Positions 1 to 7,127 of a DNA stretch of 64,000 bases are shown piece after piece. The notes below the pieces were generated by a model that saw only the letters and a list, made by a program, of their open reading frames with translations, was not told where the DNA came from and made no database searches. The number at the start of each line of letters is the position of its first letter. Within the stretch, counting starts at the first letter, position 1. The position numbers and the translations under genes were made by a program. Source of the stretch: Hahella sp. (GTDB lineage: Bacteria; Pseudomonadota; Gammaproteobacteria; Pseudomonadales; Oleiphilaceae); contig JANQMN010000076.1 of the NCBI GenBank assembly GCA_028280065.1, positions 1 through 64,000 of the forward strand, read 5' to 3'.

Positions 1-945
1 GTCGCGGGGCCCATGCTTTTCAAACAGCGCTTTTAACGATTCAACGCCATCAAGGTAGGAAAGGGCAAACCCGATCACCCTGAACTGGTCTTCCACCAAA
101 GTAGAGATTGTCTGAGATTGGATATTTGCATTTGCTCGGACCTGCTTAATTGAGCGCTCTTGGTTGTCAGCTAAGCTAAGATCCAGCAAAGTGACGAAAG
201 TATCCAGGCTATCACCAAACTTACCTAGCTTGAACTGGCTCCAACCCTGCATATATAGCGCTTTATCATAAAACGCTGAACCCGCTTCCGACTGAGCGAT
301 CACATTTTTAAAAGCCAGTTTTGCTTCTTGATAGCGCTGGTTGGAATAGAGAATATCGCCACGGCGAAATTGCGCTTCTGGGATAAAGGGTGAGTTAGGA
401 AACTCGTTGACCAGTCGATTCAGTGTCACCAGGGCCTTTTGTTGCTGTCCCTGCAGATCGTAAGATCTTGCTAACTGGTACAAAATAAAGTGATTTTCTT
501 TCCGCTTCGGGTAGTTTACGAGCAGCGCACGATAGTTTTCTATGGTTTGCTCAAGTAACACTTGCTGCTCTTCAAATCCGCTATCCCCGGCAATGCTTTC
601 AGCAGTAGAAGAGTCCTCTATGGGGAAGTTATCCGCCTGCAGCATCTTGAGATCCGCCAGTCGGTATTCAATTTTGGCGCGGAGCTCGGGGTTGTCCGTT
701 TCCTGTAACAAATCTTGATAGTACTGAACGACCTCTTTTATTGAGACGTTTATCTCCCGGTCAGAATATGCCGCTACATCCGCAGCCGGCTGCAAATCGG
801 CAATGGTCCTCGTTCTTTCGACTCCGGTATTCTCCACATTCGCAGCAGCAATATCGAGGCTATCGCGAATTCCCTGAAGGGATACGACGCTACAGCCACC
901 AATAAAGAGGACGAGGAAAAGAACATACAGGAGAGGTTCCCGCAA
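1..945 (-). CDS. TPR lipoprotein, 3' end outside window
   Basis: Translating the minus strand from about 945 to the left edge gives one open frame of over 300 residues with no stop, so the C-terminus lies outside the window. It starts with a short hydrophobic segment ending in a lipobox (LFIGGC), so it is probably an outer-membrane or periplasmic lipoprotein. The body is helical with tetratricopeptide-like repeats, e.g. FIPEAQFRRGDILYSNQRYQ and GSAFYDKALYMQGWSQFKLG. No ATG is available: TTG at 945 gives a normal lipoprotein signal peptide, while GTG at 984 lies inside a palindrome and adds 13 residues. It is the last visible gene of the leftward operon that begins at 9935. TPR lipoproteins are usually scaffolds in envelope complexes; the partner here is unknown. 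Confidence 0.7.
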   Translation of the reverse strand, partial: MREPLLYVLFLVLFIGGCSVVSLQGIRDSLDIAAANVENTGVERTRTIADLQPAADVAAYSDREINVSIKEVVQYYQDLLQETDNPELRAKIEYRLADLKMLQADNFPIEDSSTAESIAGDSGFEEQQVLLEQTIENYRALLVNYPKRKENHFILYQLARSYDLQGQQQKALVTLNRLVNEFPNSPFIPEAQFRRGDILYSNQRYQEAKLAFKNVIAQSEAGSAFYDKALYMQGWSQFKLGKFGDSLDTFVTLLDLSLADNQERSIKQVRANANIQSQTISTLVEDQFRVIGFALSYLDGVESLKALFEKHGPRD

Positions 946-962
946 AATTACTCGTCTTGCTA

Positions 963-991
963 CCGTAGGGTGCGCATAGCGCACCCTACGG
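963..991. repeat. REP-like perfect palindrome
   Basis: Two 13-bp arms (CCGTAGGGTGCGC and its exact complement) flank a 3-bp centre between two operon genes. The 11-mer GCGCACCCTAC recurs at 21358-21368 next to a shorter GTGCGC/GCGCAC dyad, so this is a dispersed repeat and not only a terminator. There is no T run. It could attenuate transcription or protect the mRNA between the TPR gene and the TPR lipoprotein gene. Confidence 0.7.
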
Positions 992-1040
992 ATACATCCG
1001 GGGGAGTTATGCAAGTACCTCAGGATTTTACCCACAGCTG

Positions 1041-3065
1041 TCATAATTCAACCTTGCCGGTGCTTACTAAGTCTTCCCCTGACAGCTCTGACGGGTTCTT
1101 AGTCCCTGCCAACTGCTTCTCCAATAACGCGTCTGCAAGCCGTGCCTGGGATAACCGGGCAGCCTGGAGATAGCCGCGAATAGCCTGTTCCTGGCTTGCC
1201 AATTGGGCTTGCACCAAACCTAATAATTCCCGCTCCTTGTCTGCCAGCAATCGCTCAACTTTAGTTAAAAGAGCGGGTACCCTTTGCCCCGTTTGATCTA
1301 TCCGATCAGCAAGCCTTCTAATGGTTGACCTGTCTGCCAGCAGTTTATCCAAACGCTGACGCTGTATCCGTAAACCAGTCAAGGCCGCATCCAGTTGCTT
1401 TAATTCAACTTGTGCCTGCCAACGTTGGATGGGTGCTTTTTCTGCCAGCTGCCAGGTGAAGTAACCCTCAATGCGGCGAATCTTTCCGGCAAACTCCGGG
1501 TCTCGATAATCATTTGGCAGAGCGGCCAACCGGTTTTTTACGCTTTCTATCAAGTTATAAAATTCGATATCGGCTGCATCAGCAAACGCCAGATGATCAT
1601 TGGCGTCCAGACCTTGTTGAATTTTTACATTGAGTCTGTCCCGCTGAACAAACAGGCTTTCGACATCCGTTACTTCTAACTGCTGCTGCACCTCCTGAAC
1701 ACGTTGCTCGCGTAAATTATTACGGGTCGCCAGCATCAACTTGAAGCTTTCCACATCCGCCTTGGCGTTAAGTAGGTTTTGCCGCAGTAGGTGCAGTTCC
1801 CGATACTCTTTTAACCGCGACTGAAAATGCTCGTCGGCTAATAGATCAACATAGGCAGACTGTTCGGGTACGATTAATAGGCGACCAAACCGATCAATCG
1901 GAAATCTCTCATCAGTCAGCCTCCACTGTTCGCCATCAGCGGCGCTGAATAACAGGATTTCTTCCAGGGAGTTTGAGGCCAGGTTGCTCTGCTGTTGTTG
2001 GTTTTGCTGCAGTAAATCCTGGTATTGATTAACCGCTTTTCGATACCCGGTTAACGCCAGTCCCGGTTTTTCCAACTGCTCGTAAATGTAGGCCTGGGCA
2101 TATTGGGATTCCTGCACTAAAAGATTTTGTGGATTTCGCTTCCCTAGAGACGACAGCGCTTCTAAAGCCAGTCCAAAGTTCTGGTTACTGGCGGCAGCCA
2201 TTGCATAGCCAAACAGAGCCCGCTCCGACCAGGGGCCATGCAAACGGACTTGCCGGTAAGCGTCCATGGCTGCACGGGTATTACCTGCATCCAGTTGCAG
2301 CATCGCCAACGACATGGCGATTCGATCGCGGATTCCATCGATTTCATCCTGATCAACAGGGAATGTCTGTTCGTCGGTAATTTCTTGAATGCTAGTGCTG
2401 GCCTGCTTTAGCAGTGCGATTGCCGGATCTCGCTGGTCCTGACGAAGCAGTGCAAGCGCCAGGTTATGTTGGACATACGGTTTCCAGGGGTTGGATTCAG
2501 AAATTTGAGAAAGCAGCTGATTTGCCAGTGCTAGTTGGTTCTGTGCAATATATGACTGCACTTGAAGGTAGCGGAGTTCGGCAAATTCCAAGGGATGGCT
2601 ATCGGCCAGTAACGGCGCATCGATGCGGGTTAACGACTTTTCGAGATCCGTCCAATTGCGTTGTAAGTAATAGACTTTTCCCAAGTAGAACCATGCGCGG
2701 TTTTTTACCGCTGGGTTCAGGTTTTGTTGTAAAGCTTCCAGGAAAATCTGCTTCGCCTGCTCTGTGATGCCATAAGCGAGGTACATGCCGCCTTTGAGGA
2801 TAAAAGGATAGTCACCATGATGCTGTACACCTCCTCGGGCTTCTGCGACGGCGGTTTTAACCAAGGCGTCGAACAAATGGTTCTGGTGGAATGCATAGAG
2901 AATTTCACCGTAAGCTAAATCCTTTACTCGATGCGGAGGGCTCGAGACGACATCCGCGTCATCGGCTGCAACTAATCCGGCCTGCGCCATAAACGACATC
3001 ACCAACCCAACGAGCCATACACTTATTGGGTTTATCGTTGGTTGAATAGGCAGGATTCGAAACAT
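1041..3065 (-). CDS. Exported TPR-repeat protein
   Basis: About 674 residues. A signal peptide (MFRILPIQ... ending near GLVAAD) is followed by many helical repeats of TPR type in the first half, e.g. FILKGGMYLAYGITEQAKQI and NRAWFYLGKVYYLQRNWTDL. The second half is long and coiled-coil-rich, with many Gln, Glu, Arg and Leu residues. ATG at 3065 was chosen because a GGAG lies 12 nt upstream and it follows the previous stop by 20 nt; a GTG at 3095 would overlap that gene and precede the signal peptide. A periplasmic scaffold role is likely from TPR architecture and from neighbours that are barrels and lipoproteins. I cannot assign it to a named family with certainty; large TPR proteins are core parts of myxobacterial Glt/Nfs-type envelope machines. 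Confidence 0.8.
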   Translation of the reverse strand: MFRILPIQPTINPISVWLVGLVMSFMAQAGLVAADDADVVSSPPHRVKDLAYGEILYAFHQNHLFDALVKTAVAEARGGVQHHGDYPFILKGGMYLAYGITEQAKQIFLEALQQNLNPAVKNRAWFYLGKVYYLQRNWTDLEKSLTRIDAPLLADSHPLEFAELRYLQVQSYIAQNQLALANQLLSQISESNPWKPYVQHNLALALLRQDQRDPAIALLKQASTSIQEITDEQTFPVDQDEIDGIRDRIAMSLAMLQLDAGNTRAAMDAYRQVRLHGPWSERALFGYAMAAASNQNFGLALEALSSLGKRNPQNLLVQESQYAQAYIYEQLEKPGLALTGYRKAVNQYQDLLQQNQQQQSNLASNSLEEILLFSAADGEQWRLTDERFPIDRFGRLLIVPEQSAYVDLLADEHFQSRLKEYRELHLLRQNLLNAKADVESFKLMLATRNNLREQRVQEVQQQLEVTDVESLFVQRDRLNVKIQQGLDANDHLAFADAADIEFYNLIESVKNRLAALPNDYRDPEFAGKIRRIEGYFTWQLAEKAPIQRWQAQVELKQLDAALTGLRIQRQRLDKLLADRSTIRRLADRIDQTGQRVPALLTKVERLLADKERELLGLVQAQLASQEQAIRGYLQAARLSQARLADALLEKQLAGTKNPSELSGEDLVSTGKVEL

Positions 3066-3085
3066 CAAAATCCGAGACTCCAGAG

Positions 3086-3616
3086 CTACTGCCACTCGAC
3101 TACTTTAAATTGCGGTTGGTGTTTCCGCGTGGAATCCGTGATCTGCAATTCCAAGGTAGTGATATCGCCACCCTTTTTAAACAGATGGGTTGTGCCTCGC
3201 TTGTATTCTCTTTTGTTAGGCCCTTCCCCGGTAAAAAAGGCCGTCAATTCGTGTGCACCGGATTTCAAATTACCCACATACAAGCGCTGCACGCCGCCTT
3301 TGTGTAATGCGTCCACTTGATTCGCGGTATATAGATAATGGGTTACCGTTTCACCATTAATTTTTACTTCAACGGCGTCAAGTGCAAAAAATTCACCGAC
3401 ATCTACCGATAAATACAGGGCAAACTGGGTGTTAGCTGGAAACAACAGATCCTCTTCCAGAATAAACAGATCCCGATTCAGTTCGATCACTTGTTGCTTC
3501 AATGACTGCAACTCATCTACCACCGGCTGATCGGGAATCTGGTTATCTGCCGCTAAAAGGGTTTCAGTAAAGCATGCAAGTGATAACACGAAAACAAGAC
3601 GTTGCATCCAACCCAT
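3086..3616 (-). CDS. Small exported protein, coiled coil plus beta domain
   Basis: About 176 residues. The signal peptide ends near TLLAAD. A short coiled coil follows (ELQSLKQQVIELNRDLFILE), then a beta-rich domain that looks Ig-like or PEGA-like (YLSVDVGEFFALDAVEVKIN, and a LKSGAHELTAFFTG stretch). ATG at 3616 has a strong GGAGG 8 nt upstream; upstream Met codons in the same frame overlap the DUF3570 gene. I do not recognise a named family. Its place between the DUF3570 barrel and the TPR protein, with tight spacing, suggests translational coupling and a periplasmic or outer-membrane accessory role. From memory, similar proteins are sometimes annotated as AraC regulators; there is no helix-turn-helix here, so that label would be wrong. 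Confidence 0.75.
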   Translation of the reverse strand: MGWMQRLVFVLSLACFTETLLAADNQIPDQPVVDELQSLKQQVIELNRDLFILEEDLLFPANTQFALYLSVDVGEFFALDAVEVKINGETVTHYLYTANQVDALHKGGVQRLYVGNLKSGAHELTAFFTGEGPNKREYKRGTTHLFKKGGDITTLELQITDSTRKHQPQFKVVEWQ

Positions 3617-3630
3617 GACAACCACCTCCA

Positions 3631-4845
3631 TCAATACTCAAACCGCACGAATAATCGGGTTACCCAGGCATCAAAGGAATACAGCGGCTCTTGCCCCGCG
3701 ACAAATCCTTCCCGAGTAACATCACGAAAATCGTCATAGGTAAAATCGATATAATCCAGCAACAAGTTAACGCTGCCTTTTTCTATGTACCCATCCAACA
3801 GACTGTTGAATTCATAGCCGATACCGAAACCAAACGTCTGGTTTTTATAGGTACTTAATTCTTTATCCCGAGCTAAGAAATTCTGCGCATTCTCAAAGGG
3901 AAACAGGTCCTGATAAAAGTCCGCTTTACTCTGACTATAATGGCGGTAACGAAACTCCATCAGCCAATGTTCAAAAAGTGGATGCAAGTAAGCGATTTCA
4001 AACTGATTGGCCTGGATTCCCCAAGTATCGCTGAAAAATCTATATTCACCCTTTATGGAAGCGCGATACGGCAGGTAATACAGTGAACGCAGTGAAAACG
4101 CATTGCTGGTTCGGGTATGCGGATAGCGCTCAAACTGATAGTCGTAACCTCTTGCCGAGTCACTGACAAAACGCACCTGTCGATAGGCATTGTTCAAAAA
4201 GCCTTCATCGGTGATGGTTTCAACATCCAGATTTACCAGCATATTTTTGGTAATGACTTGAGATAGCCCCAGACGAAAATGTCGCCGATCCGCTTCTTCC
4301 TCAAAATCGTCATTGACTCGGCCTATGGTATCCCAGGCTTGGGAATAGCCCATGGTCAAGGTGGTCAGGTCGCCAAACAAATCCTGGCTGACATTCAGAT
4401 GAATAGACTCTGCGTCAAAGTCGTTTTCCGTGCTGTTTACATAGGCAAAGCTGAGGATGGATTTGCCGACAAGGTAGTCTATGCCAACACTGGTCTCAGT
4501 GCGTTCTTCGGTATATTCGCTGGCGGTGGCGATGACATCGATGGATGCGCCGGAAACGGTGTCCACCAGATATTCACCGGATACGGATACGGTATTGCCG
4601 AGATTTTTACGAATCAGAATGGCCGGACCGTCGATTAACTGCCCATCCTGATCGTAGCGGTGGTAGAGCAAATCGATGGATTGCTCGGGCAAGACTGCCG
4701 CAACGCTGTGCCAGCTACCAGTTATCCAGCTCCCAGTCATCCAAACACTTGTCACCCAACCACCGATCAAATAACTAACGCTGAATAGCAGAAAAAACCG
4801 CGCTTTAGCAGGTAATTGGAGAGAGAAAAAACTGGCTAGTTGCAC
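3631..4845 (-). CDS. DUF3570 outer-membrane beta-barrel protein
   Basis: About 404 residues. A hydrophobic N-terminus precedes a repeated amphipathic beta-strand pattern rich in Tyr and Phe, typical of an outer-membrane barrel, ending in the aromatic C-terminal strand WVTRLFVRFEY. The match to DUF3570 rests on overall sequence style and on the DUF4266 gene immediately upstream, its usual partner. The chosen start is GTG at 4845, which overlaps the end of the DUF4266 gene by 10 nt. Its Shine-Dalgarno GGAGG, 6 nt upstream, is formed by the Gly codons of the DUF4266 tail, so the two are translationally coupled. TTG at 4851 is an alternative. Function unknown; an outer-membrane channel or anchor is likely. 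Confidence 0.8.
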   Translation of the reverse strand: MQLASFFSLQLPAKARFFLLFSVSYLIGGWVTSVWMTGSWITGSWHSVAAVLPEQSIDLLYHRYDQDGQLIDGPAILIRKNLGNTVSVSGEYLVDTVSGASIDVIATASEYTEERTETSVGIDYLVGKSILSFAYVNSTENDFDAESIHLNVSQDLFGDLTTLTMGYSQAWDTIGRVNDDFEEEADRRHFRLGLSQVITKNMLVNLDVETITDEGFLNNAYRQVRFVSDSARGYDYQFERYPHTRTSNAFSLRSLYYLPYRASIKGEYRFFSDTWGIQANQFEIAYLHPLFEHWLMEFRYRHYSQSKADFYQDLFPFENAQNFLARDKELSTYKNQTFGFGIGYEFNSLLDGYIEKGSVNLLLDYIDFTYDDFRDVTREGFVAGQEPLYSFDAWVTRLFVRFEY

Positions 4846-5078
4846 CCACAACCTCCGCCGCTGCCACCTTCTGCACCTCTTGCTCCTTCACGGGATTGAT
4901 ACATATGGTGCATATAAGAATTGGCTATTCCCAATCGACCAAAGTTCATAATTGGGTCTGCCAGGCTATCTCGTTCATATGGTTTAACCCAGGGTTTAAT
5001 TTCAGCGCATCCGCCACTCAACAGCAGAGAGCCCAGCAATACGCATTTCATCAGCAAAACGTTGGTTTTAATCATCAT
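4836..5078 (-). CDS. DUF4266 lipoprotein with Gly/Cys C-terminal tail
   Basis: An 80-residue protein with signal peptide and lipobox LLSGGC. It has a short conserved body containing WVKPYERDSLADPIM and ends in a Gly-rich tail GGSGGGCGCN. That ending and the size are hallmarks of DUF4266. It lies between the TlpA-like thioredoxin gene and the DUF3570 barrel, an arrangement seen elsewhere, in some genomes with an ApbE-type flavin transferase (none is visible here). The tail's two cysteines are spaced C-x-C, suggesting metal binding, disulfide exchange with the thioredoxin, or covalent modification. The biochemical role is not known. Confidence 0.85.
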   Translation of the reverse strand: MMIKTNVLLMKCVLLGSLLLSGGCAEIKPWVKPYERDSLADPIMNFGRLGIANSYMHHMYQSREGARGAEGGSGGGCGCN

Positions 5079-5087
5079 GACTAGCCG

Positions 5088-5627
5088 CTATTCACGAATG
5101 AGCTGTTTGACATTTTTCCGGTATTTCTCTTCAAACCCCGGTTGATAGCCTTTGTGCAGAAACCGGCGTTGTCCATCACGATCGATAACGACCGTGGTAG
5201 GCATAGCTTCCACTGCATAGAGCTCACTGACTTTGCTTTCAGTGTCATACAGGTAGGGAAAATCCACCTCCACTGTGCCCATAAATTCATCCGCCGCACT
5301 GGTATCTTCATCAACGCTGACCGCGAGTACAACAAAACCGAATTTCTCGTATTTTTTATACAAGTCCTGCAGTGCCGGCATTTCCTTGCGACAGGGACCA
5401 CACCATGAGGCCCAAAAATTTAGCAAAACCACCTGTCCCCGGTATTCCTGGAGTCGAAGGTTGCCATGTTGAGCGCTTTTCAGGGTGAAATCCGGCGCGG
5501 GACCGCTAATTTCCGCCGCGTTAGTCGACAAAGCCATTTGCAACGCCGGAACAAACAGCAACGCAGGAAGAACTAGCATCTTGGTAAATTGTTGGCGACA
5601 CCATCTAAATCGAGTCATGCTTACCAT
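5088..5627 (-). CDS. TlpA/ResA-like periplasmic thioredoxin
   Basis: About 179 residues. A signal-anchor N-terminus is followed by a thioredoxin fold of the AhpC/TSA-TlpA type. Visible features are APDFTLKSAQHGNLRL, the redox motif WASWCGPC in the usual place, and the cis-Pro loop in AMPTTVVIDRDG. The family reduces or exchanges disulfides outside the cytoplasm, often to prepare CXXCH cysteines for heme attachment. Five CXXCH motifs are encoded in the surrounding genes and a Cys-tailed DUF4266 protein directly downstream, so a dedicated thiol-maintenance role fits well (inference). ATG at 5627 has GGAGAGG just upstream; ATG at 5666 is possible but lacks this site and puts charged residues before the signal. 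Confidence 0.88.
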   Translation of the reverse strand: MVSMTRFRWCRQQFTKMLVLPALLFVPALQMALSTNAAEISGPAPDFTLKSAQHGNLRLQEYRGQVVLLNFWASWCGPCRKEMPALQDLYKKYEKFGFVVLAVSVDEDTSAADEFMGTVEVDFPYLYDTESKVSELYAVEAMPTTVVIDRDGQRRFLHKGYQPGFEEKYRKNVKQLIRE

Positions 5628-5676
5628 AACACCTCTCCATTTCTCAATTCGTACTACCCTTTTCATACCGTTCCCG

Positions 5677-6336
5677 CTAGAAAAACAGACTCAAGCCAAG
5701 GGTAAATTCAAGGTTCTGAGTCGTTTTGTCCTCACCTAAAATATCGCTATCAAAAATATAATCCTGCATCATCAAATGCATGGATACCCAGTCGGTAAAG
5801 AGTATTTGATAGCCCCAGCCAAAGTTGGCCGTCAGGCGGCTATCGCCTGCAAACTCCGTACTGCCTAGACCGGCCAGGACATAGAAATTGGTATTGAAAG
5901 CCAGGTCATCACCGAAGAAGGCCTCTCCAGGCAGAAACTTGTAGCCAAGCGACAGGTTGTAATACAACAGGTTTCTGTCATCGTCTTCCAATAAACTGAC
6001 ATCTCCGCCCAACTTCTCGAAACTGGTTTCCTGAGTTTCGGTGTAGCCGACCCCAAGTCGAACAAACAAATCCTCGCTCAGGTGGTAGTTCAGCATTCCG
6101 CCAACCACGAGATTGGAACCGAAATCTTCGACACTCATGATTCCCGTATAGAGACCAAGCTCAAAATCCTCGGTATCGATAAGAGCTTCATCGACCTTTC
6201 GTGGCTCCACATCGGGCGGAATAATTGCCCTGGGTTGTTCAGTATCTTCCTGCACAGCCGATTCCTGGGCATGGGCCATTGGAATCAGACAACAGGCGAT
6301 GAGGGCTAAAAAAATACGCTGAGACCAAGTTTCCAT
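5677..6336 (-). CDS. Outer-membrane beta-barrel protein (OMP_myx_plus-like)
   Basis: A 219-residue protein with signal peptide ending at MAHAQE. An acidic, Pro-containing linker (IIPPDVEPRKVDEALID) follows, then an eight-strand-type barrel ending in FTLGLSLFF. The C-terminal half contains FNTNFYVLAGLGSTEFAGDS and a DWVSMHLMMQDYIFDSDILG segment. From memory these resemble the outer-membrane barrel family named for myxobacteria plus some gammaproteobacteria (OMP_myx_plus). The gene overlaps the upstream SH3/barrel gene by 31 nt, so the two are co-translated and may form a paired barrel. Function unknown. Confidence 0.8.
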   Translation of the reverse strand: METWSQRIFLALIACCLIPMAHAQESAVQEDTEQPRAIIPPDVEPRKVDEALIDTEDFELGLYTGIMSVEDFGSNLVVGGMLNYHLSEDLFVRLGVGYTETQETSFEKLGGDVSLLEDDDRNLLYYNLSLGYKFLPGEAFFGDDLAFNTNFYVLAGLGSTEFAGDSRLTANFGWGYQILFTDWVSMHLMMQDYIFDSDILGEDKTTQNLEFTLGLSLFF

Positions 6337-7115
6337 TCTTTTGCTTCTTCATTGTTGTCGCGATCGGTAAAGACCACGTAATCTTTATATTCAACACGCA
6401 GAAAATAGCGATCGGCCAGGTAGTATCGAAGACCAAGGCCAACATGCGCGGATTGTTCCTGGCGACTTTCTTCTCGCACCAGGGTCGATTTCGGTTTTAT
6501 CCAGACCATCCCCGTGCCCAGGGTAAAAAATGGGGAAAGCGTCCAATGGGGAAACGGCTGGTGTACCAGGTTGATGTTCGCCAGCACATTTTGAGAAAAG
6601 TCACCCAACACTTGAGAAACACCAAGCTCAGTGGACAAATTTGCGGTCATCAGATAGCCCATGTAAAGACTATTCACCGATGCACCGTCAAAGTCACCGG
6701 TCAACACCCCCGCTTCCCATCTTCTGGAGGTAAAGTCATCCACTCGTGGATCCGTGAACCGCACAATTTCACCAACCGCATCCATGGTTTTTTCCATCGC
6801 GTTGCGTTTGGCCCAACCAGATTCACCATTTTCCAAAGTTACCTTAAACCAGTCGGTCCGACGTTTTTCCAGAGTGATCCATTCGTCTTGTTCCGCCACA
6901 TAAAAAACCGGAAAACCTCGACCTGGGCCGGTATGTATTTCCAGAAATGGCTCCAGAATTTTAACCCGTTGTGACCGCTCGTCCTCTGCAGACCAAAACT
7001 GCCACCAGTTACCCCTTTCTTCAGCACTTGCTTGGCCAGTGGGCAATACGAGACATAACGCAACCACCAAAAAGACAAACTGCTTACAGGGAAAAACCGT
7101 CGCCAAACCTTCCAT
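6306..7115 (-). CDS. SH3-like domain plus outer-membrane barrel protein
   Basis: 269 residues: signal peptide to about residue 31 (GQASAEE), then a bacterial SH3-like domain at about 50-105 (VKILEPFLEIHTGPGRGFPV and WFKVTLENGESGWAKR are typical of SH3_3). The remainder is a beta-barrel domain ending WKLGLSVFF. SH3-like domains of this type often bind peptidoglycan peptides, so the protein could link cell wall and outer membrane. It begins 13 nt after the PD40 gene and overlaps the next barrel gene. The pairing of an SH3-barrel with a second barrel is reminiscent of the paired barrels of the myxobacterial Nfs and Glt systems (inference). Confidence 0.78.
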   Translation of the reverse strand: MEGLATVFPCKQFVFLVVALCLVLPTGQASAEERGNWWQFWSAEDERSQRVKILEPFLEIHTGPGRGFPVFYVAEQDEWITLEKRRTDWFKVTLENGESGWAKRNAMEKTMDAVGEIVRFTDPRVDDFTSRRWEAGVLTGDFDGASVNSLYMGYLMTANLSTELGVSQVLGDFSQNVLANINLVHQPFPHWTLSPFFTLGTGMVWIKPKSTLVREESRQEQSAHVGLGLRYYLADRYFLRVEYKDYVVFTDRDNNEEAKEWKLGLSVFF

Positions 7116-7127
7116 CGCTACCGACCG

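Noticed and set aside
3086-3616. AraC-type regulator label for the small exported protein
   Set aside because: It has a signal peptide, a coiled coil and a beta domain and no helix-turn-helix.
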